Origin: Coriobacteriaceae bacterium AF45-21
GTDB lineage: Bacteria > Actinomycetota > Coriobacteriia > Coriobacteriales > Coriobacteriaceae
Direction: 5' to 3'
NCBI GenBank assembly: GCA_027682925.1
Contig: JAQCYU010000003.1
Span: 1-64,000 of the forward strand
DNA length: 64,000 nt
This document shows, piece by piece, positions 59,795 to 64,000 of this stretch. Within the stretch, counting starts at the first letter, position 1, and the number at the start of each line of letters is the position of its first letter. Under the pieces are notes generated by a model that had not been told where the DNA came from, made no database searches, and was given only the letters and a program-made list of their open reading frames with translations. Made by a program: the position numbers and the translations under genes.

Positions 59795-59858
59795 CATTGG
59801 GGACAGACTTACATGAGTGTTTTCACGCATTGGGGACAGACTTAGATGAATGCTTTCC
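59795..59858. repeat. REP-like 33-bp direct repeats left of the RAYT gene
   Basis: Two units, at 59795-59827 and 59828-59858, both begin CATTGGGGACAGACTTA and continue with a GATG/CATG...TTTC segment. The same sequence occurs in reverse orientation at 60802-60851 on the other side of the transposase gene. Confidence 0.85.
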
Positions 59859-59895
59859 TAAGCTCACAGTGCATCGATCGGCCCCAATCCATACC

Positions 59896-60672
59896 TCAGG
59901 CCGCCTCGTTCCAGCCTGTGGTGGCCTTGGTTACGCTTGTAGCGCCGATACCGGTGATACGGGCAATTTGCTTGACCGTAAGATGGGCCCGCCTGAGCCT
60001 TAGCAGACAGGCATCGCGTTCGGGGCGTGGCAGGGCCTTGAGCAGCGCAGGATCAATGCTCGGCAGGGCCTCGTGTGCGACGGTAAGGGCATCCTCGTCG
60101 GGAATCCGTCGACGCGGAAGAATCTCAACTGACCAGATCCGCTCGGCAACTTCCTTAAGATGCTCGCAATAGCGACGGGAACCCCCGACAATATCGAGCA
60201 TGGGGGCCGCATCGCAGATATCAAAGGGATCGTATCCCAGCTGGTATGCCTTGTAGCTTGACCAGCGGTAGGCATCAAGCGAGTCGAGCGCACCTTTCAC
60301 GGGATTGAGATGGATATAATCGAGCAACTGCACCGCCTGCGTGTCCGACTCGACCGCGACCCGCGAATAGCGATTATCAAACAGGTGGCCCGTTCTTCCG
60401 GTTTTCCCATTGAAATACTTGGCATAGGCCGTCAGCGCGCACTGCATTGCCTTTGAAAGGTTGTCAAATGGGTCATCAACCATCAAATGGAAGTGGTTGT
60501 CCATAAGGCACCAGGCCAACACCGCCACGTCATGGCAAGCAAACCTGTCCGAGATGTCCGATAAGAAACGATAGCGGTCGGAGTCATCTTCAAAAATAAT
60601 CTGTTTGGAATTGCCGCGGTCATAGACGTGGTAATAGCCGGTGAGCGAAACGGCGCGGGCGCATCGGGGCAT
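59896..60672 (-). CDS. REP-associated tyrosine transposase (RAYT, Y1_Tnp family)
   Basis: 258 residues. The N-terminal Y1 domain has the HUH metal motif in MDNHFHLMV and the conserved GYYHVYDRGN and LDYIHLNPVKG segments; the C-terminal 80 residues contain a helix-turn-helix (LTVKQIARITGIGATSVTKA). RAYTs act on short palindromic REP sequences through a covalent tyrosine link. ATG 60672 follows AAGGAG. It is intact and bracketed by inverted-orientation repeats, so it may still act. Confidence 0.9.
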   Translation of the reverse strand: MPRCARAVSLTGYYHVYDRGNSKQIIFEDDSDRYRFLSDISDRFACHDVAVLAWCLMDNHFHLMVDDPFDNLSKAMQCALTAYAKYFNGKTGRTGHLFDNRYSRVAVESDTQAVQLLDYIHLNPVKGALDSLDAYRWSSYKAYQLGYDPFDICDAAPMLDIVGGSRRYCEHLKEVAERIWSVEILPRRRIPDEDALTVAHEALPSIDPALLKALPRPERDACLLRLRRAHLTVKQIARITGIGATSVTKATTGWNEAA

Positions 60673-60801
60673 AATCTCTCCTTTCAAAACTGTACAGGCA
60701 ACACCTAAAAGGAGAGAAGCAACGCGAAATGCTGAGCCTGTGACCTATTTATATACAATGAACGACAAAAACATGCCCAAAACGACAAAATGACAAATCG
60801 A

Positions 60802-60851
60802 TGTCTGTCCCAAATGAGTGAAAGCACCCATGTAAGCCTGTCCCCAATGAG
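60802..60851. repeat. REP-like repeats right of the RAYT gene (inverted)
   Basis: The minus strand reads CTCATTGGGGACAGGCTTAC followed by a second, shorter unit with CATTTGGGACAGAC. These match the left-hand repeats in opposite orientation. Confidence 0.85.
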
Positions 60852-60880
60852 CGGGGCGATGCAGCAGGCAGATAATTAGT

Positions 60881-60910
60881 TGAAACGTTTCAGTTTGTTG
60901 AAGCGTTTTA
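60881..60910. promoter_or_regulatory. Tandem LacI/CcpA-like operators upstream of adhE
   Basis: TGAAACGTTTCA (60881-60892) is a perfect 12-bp palindrome; TGAAGCGTTTTA (60899-60910) is a variant, 18 bases centre to centre. Both carry the central CG of LacI-family and cre sites. They lie about 95 bases before adhE. Confidence 0.65.
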
Positions 60911-61002
60911 GTGTGCCTTTTACAGGAATCTTACCGCTCACCGAATTATTTATTGCTATCATGCAAGGCGTAGGGTAAATCTCCGATCGCAAGGAGACAC
61001 AA

Positions 61003-63649
61003 ATGGTGAAAAAGTCACCGGAAAACACTACTCCCGCAATTGTGGACAACGTAGAGGCGCTTGAGGCTAAGCTCGCTCAGATGCGAGAGGCCCAGGCGCT
61101 TTTTGCTACGTACACGCAGGAGCAGGTCGACAAGATCTTCTATGAGGCCGCCATGGCCGCCAACAAGGCTCGTATCCCGTTGGCGAAGATGGCCATCGAG
61201 GAGACCGGCCGCGGCGTTCTTGAGGACAAGGTCATCAAGAACCACTACGCCGCAGAGTACATCTACAACGCTTACAAGAACACCAAGACCTGTGGCGTTC
61301 TGGAGCGCGACGAGGCTTACGGCATCACCAAGATCGCCGAGCCCATCGGCATCGTGGGCGCCGTCATCCCGACGACCAACCCCACCTCCACCGCGATCTT
61401 CAAGACGCTGATCAGCTGAAGACCCGCAACGGCATCATCATCTCCCCGCACCCGGCAGCCGCCAAGTGCACCATCGCCGCCGCCAAGCTCGTGCTTGACG
61501 CCGCCGTCAAGGCCGGCGCCCCCGAGGGCATCATCGGCTGGGTCGATGTCCCCTCCATCGAGCTGACCAACATGGTCATGCGCGACGTCGACATCATCCT
61601 CGCCACCGGTGCCCGGGCATGGTCAAGGCCGCCTACTCCTCGGGCAAGCCCGCCCTGGGCGTTGGCGCCGGTAACACCCCGGTCATCATCGACGACACCG
61701 CCGACGTGCTGCTCGCCGTCAACTCCATCATCCACTCCAAGACCTTCGACAACGGCATGATCTGCGCTTCCGAGCAGTCCGTGACCGTCATCGACACCAT
61801 CTATGACCAGGTCAAAGCCGAGTTCCAGAAGCGCGGCTGCTACTTCGTCAAGCAGGGTGCCGAGATGGAGGCCCTGCGTGCCGCCATGTTCAAGAACGGC
61901 GCTCTCGATCACCGCATTCCCGGCATGGCTGCCGCCAAGATCGCCGAGCTCGCCGGCATCGAGGTTCCTGCCAAGACCAAGATCCTGATCGCCGAGGTCA
62001 CCTCCACCGACCCCGCCAAGGAGGAGTTCTCCCACGAGAAGCTCTCCCCGGTCCTGGCCATGTATCACGCCAAGGACTTCCAGGAGGCCGTCGACAAGGC
62101 CGAGCACCTGGTGCTCGCCGGTGGCCCGGGCCACACCGCCTCTCTGTACGTGCACCCCGCCCAGGCCGAGAAGATCAGCCTGTTCGAGCACGTCATGAAG
62201 GCCTGCCGTATCGTCATCAACACCCCGTCCTCGCACGGCGGCATCGGTGATCTGTACAACTTTGGCATGAAGCCGTCTCTGACCCTGGGCTGCGGCTCCT
62301 GGGGCGGCAACTCCGTCTCCGAGAACGTTGGGGTGAAGCACTTGATCAACGTTAAGACTGTGGCCGAGCGCCGTGAGAACATGCTGTGGTTCCGCGCTCC
62401 CGAGAAGGTCTACTTCAAGAAGGGTTCCACGCCCGTCGCTCTCGACGAGCTCGGTACCGTCATGGGCAAGAAGCGCGCCTTCATCGTCACCGACCAGTTC
62501 CTCTTCAAGAATGGCAACACCCGCGCCATCGAGGCCAAGCTCGACGAGATGGGCATCGCCCACGACTGCTTCTACGACGTCGAGCCCGATCCGTCGCTGC
62601 AGTGCGCACGTCGCGGCGCCAAGCAGATGGCTCTCTTTGAGCCGGACGTCATCATCGCCGTCGGCGGTGGCTCCGCTATGGACGCCGGCAAGATTATGTG
62701 GATGATGTACGAGCACCCCGAGTGCAAGTTTGAGGACATGGCCATGGACTTCATGGACATCCGCAAGCGTATCTTCACTTTCCCCGAGATGGGCAAGAAG
62801 GCCTACTTCGTCGCCGTCCCGACCTCTTCGGGTACCGGCTCCGAGTGCACGCCGTTCGCCATCATCACCGACAAGGAGACCGGCATCAAGTGGCCGCTCG
62901 CCGACTACGCGCTGCTCCCCAACATGGCTATCGTCGACGCCGACAACTGCATGACCGCCCCGCGCGGCCTGACCGCTGCCTCCGGCATCGACGTCATGAC
63001 CCACGCCATCGAGTCCTACGTCTCCATCATGGCTTCCGACTACACCAAGGGCCTCTCCGAGCGCGCTGCTAAGCTCGTCTTCGAGAACCTGCCCTCCAGC
63101 TTCACGAACGGCGCCAAGGACCCGCATGCCCGCGAGGAGATGCACAACGCCTCTTGCATGGCCGGTATGGCCTTCGCCAACGCCTTCCTGGGCCTCAACC
63201 ACTCCATGGCTCACAAGCTCGGCGCCTTCCATCACCTGCCTCACGGCCTCGCCAACGCCGTCATCCTGACCCGCGTTATGCGCTACAACGCCGCCGAGGC
63301 TCCCGTCAAGATGGGTACCTTCTCCCAGTATCCTTACCCCAACGCGCTGCACAACTACGCCGAGATGGCCAAGTACTGCGGCATCGAGGGCAAGGACGAC
63401 AAGGAGGTCTTCGAGAACTTCATCACGAAGCTCGAGGAACTCAAGGACTTCATCGGCGTCAAGAAGACCATCGCCGACTACGGTGTTGACGAGCAGTACT
63501 TCCTCGACACCCTCGACGAGATGACCGAGCAGGCATTCAACGACCAGTGCACCGGCGCAAACCCGCGCTACCCGCTCATGAGCGAGATCAAGGAGCTCTA
63601 CCTGGACGCCTACTACGGCCGCGAGCCTCAGGACTACGCCGTCTGCTAG
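61003..63649 (+). CDS. adhE: Bifunctional acetaldehyde-CoA/alcohol dehydrogenase (two frameshifts)
   Basis: 882 residues after restoring two bases. The N-terminal ALDH part (residues 1-440) has PTTNPTSTAIFKTLIS and the catalytic Cys in GMICASEQS; the C-terminal Fe-ADH part (450-882) has GGGSAMDAGK, PTSSGTGSE and metal ligands in HSMAHKLG and FHHLPHGLAN. It reduces acetyl-CoA to ethanol, recycling NADH. AAGGAG precedes ATG 61003. Breaks: CC to C near 61416 (ISLKTRNG expected) and GG to G near 61611 (TGGPGMVK expected). Likely sequence errors. Confidence 0.94.
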
Positions 63650-63666
63650 TTTTAGCACGGTTTTTA

Positions 63667-63705
63667 ACGGCGGGGGTGCACGGGTGTTTCACACACCCCC
63701 GCCGT
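63667..63705 (+). terminator. Strong hairpin after adhE
   Basis: ACGGCGGGGGTG (63667-63678) pairs with CACCCCCGCCGT (63694-63705). There is no T run, so it may stabilise the transcript end or attenuate the next gene. Confidence 0.55.
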
Positions 63706-63737
63706 CGCTTCTATCGCATCGTTGAAAGGATGCAACC

Positions 63738-64000
63738 ATGCTGCTACCCGATTCCAAGACCGAGCTCGTCCGCCGTGGCAACAAGGTCGTTTACGACCTG
63801 GGCGACAAGATCGTCAAGGTCTTTAACGAGACCAAGCCTGTCTCCGACGTGTTCAACGAGGCTTTGAATCTTGCCCGCATCAATGAGTGCGGCATCCGCA
63901 GCCCCAAGGCTCTCGAGGTTTCCCAGCTCGAGAACGCCAACGGCTGGGCGCTCGTGACCGAGAAGGTTCCGGGCACCACCCTTGCCGAGAAGATGACTGC
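63738..64000 (+). CDS. Phosphotransferase (aminoglycoside/choline kinase-like) family protein, partial
   Basis: Only 87 codons are inside the window. ATG 63738 has AAAGG upstream. The start, KVVYDLGDKIVKVFNE...VFNEALNLARINECGIRSPKALEV and WALVTEKVPGTTLAEKM, looks like the N-lobe of APH/choline-kinase-fold phosphotransferases (nucleotide-binding strands, a Lys in IVKVF). The catalytic loop lies beyond the edge, so substrate and completeness are unknown. Same direction as adhE, 88 bases downstream. Confidence 0.6.
   Translation, partial: MLLPDSKTELVRRGNKVVYDLGDKIVKVFNETKPVSDVFNEALNLARINECGIRSPKALEVSQLENANGWALVTEKVPGTTLAEKMT

Noticed and set aside
59795..59858. CRISPR array from the 33-bp repeats
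   Set aside because: Units are directly adjacent without spacers and belong to the transposase-flanking repeat.
61412..63658. 748-residue open frame antisense to adhE
   Set aside because: Pure shadow of a high-GC coding strand; no start signal, no domain, and the plus-strand protein is unmistakable.

Overview
The window looks like chromosome from a high-GC anaerobic member of the Coriobacteriia, most probably Collinsella or a close relative. The evidence is the mixture of gene families and gene order: Actinobacteria-type mihF-gmk-rpoZ next to a pyr operon and a garA/MerR pair, together with Firmicutes-like traits (RNase J, RNase Y, SpoVS, Cheo-type LexA boxes, DUF1836, PyrK/PyrD). No rRNA, tRNA, CRISPR or prophage was seen. 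This taxonomic call is inference from sequence reading alone.

Layout. 1-1505 is a very GC-rich end piece with a lantibiotic-immunity type ABC permease (cut by the window edge) and its ATPase, starting inside a 67-bp tandem duplication. 1892-4551 holds pgsA-like, GarA-like FHA, MerR and apt; 4584-5708 an NlpC/P60 wall hydrolase. 5874-7425 is a convergent degV/DUF1836 pair that shares an operator-like motif. 7580-9938 has trxB and a diacylglycerol glycosyltransferase-like gene. 9939-10383 is a convergent intergenic region packed with hairpins. 10384-13288 contains dut, nrdR, a LysM protein divergent from lexA with three LexA boxes, and a DUF1624 membrane protein. 13273-29695 is a long minus-strand block: miaB-miaA-hflX, spoVS, rny with a GHKL ATPase, recA-recX, and rnj-ftsK-rodZ-yajQ-rimO-pgsA-cinA. 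31368-32008 is a second hairpin-rich intergenic region. 32009-35573 holds pnp, rpsO and recO. The cluster 34824-46314 reads lepA-dusB-hemW-(J-domain protein)-dnaJ-mtaB-phoH-ybeY-dgkA-era-recO. Then rpsT, holA, comEC-comEA and thiI-rpoZ-gmk-mihF follow, then the pyrimidine operon pyrRBCKDF (53727-59047) behind an attenuator-like leader. 59499-63649 has rpmB, a REP-associated transposase with its repeats, and adhE with two LacI/CcpA-like operators; a phosphotransferase-like gene is cut by the right edge.

Two points affect how the annotation should be read. First, at least eleven otherwise conserved genes, several of them normally essential (holA, pyrD, pyrK), carry single-base deletions. Almost all fit contraction of a short homopolymer, and adding one base (two in two genes) restores a full-length frame each time. 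This looks like residual sequencing or assembly error, not gene decay, so these genes are annotated across the break. Second, the most unusual non-coding content is two families of long palindromic elements, each present as an inverted-orientation pair with conserved cores and covarying stems (9956-10314 and 31556-31962). A RAYT transposase flanked by oppositely oriented 33-bp repeats is also present.

The genes work together mainly as housekeeping sets: RNA decay (pnp, rnj, rny, ybeY), tRNA modification (miaA, miaB, mtaB, dusB, thiI), SOS and recombination (lexA, recA, recX, recO), DNA uptake (comEA, comEC), pyrimidine synthesis, and fermentative ethanol formation (adhE).
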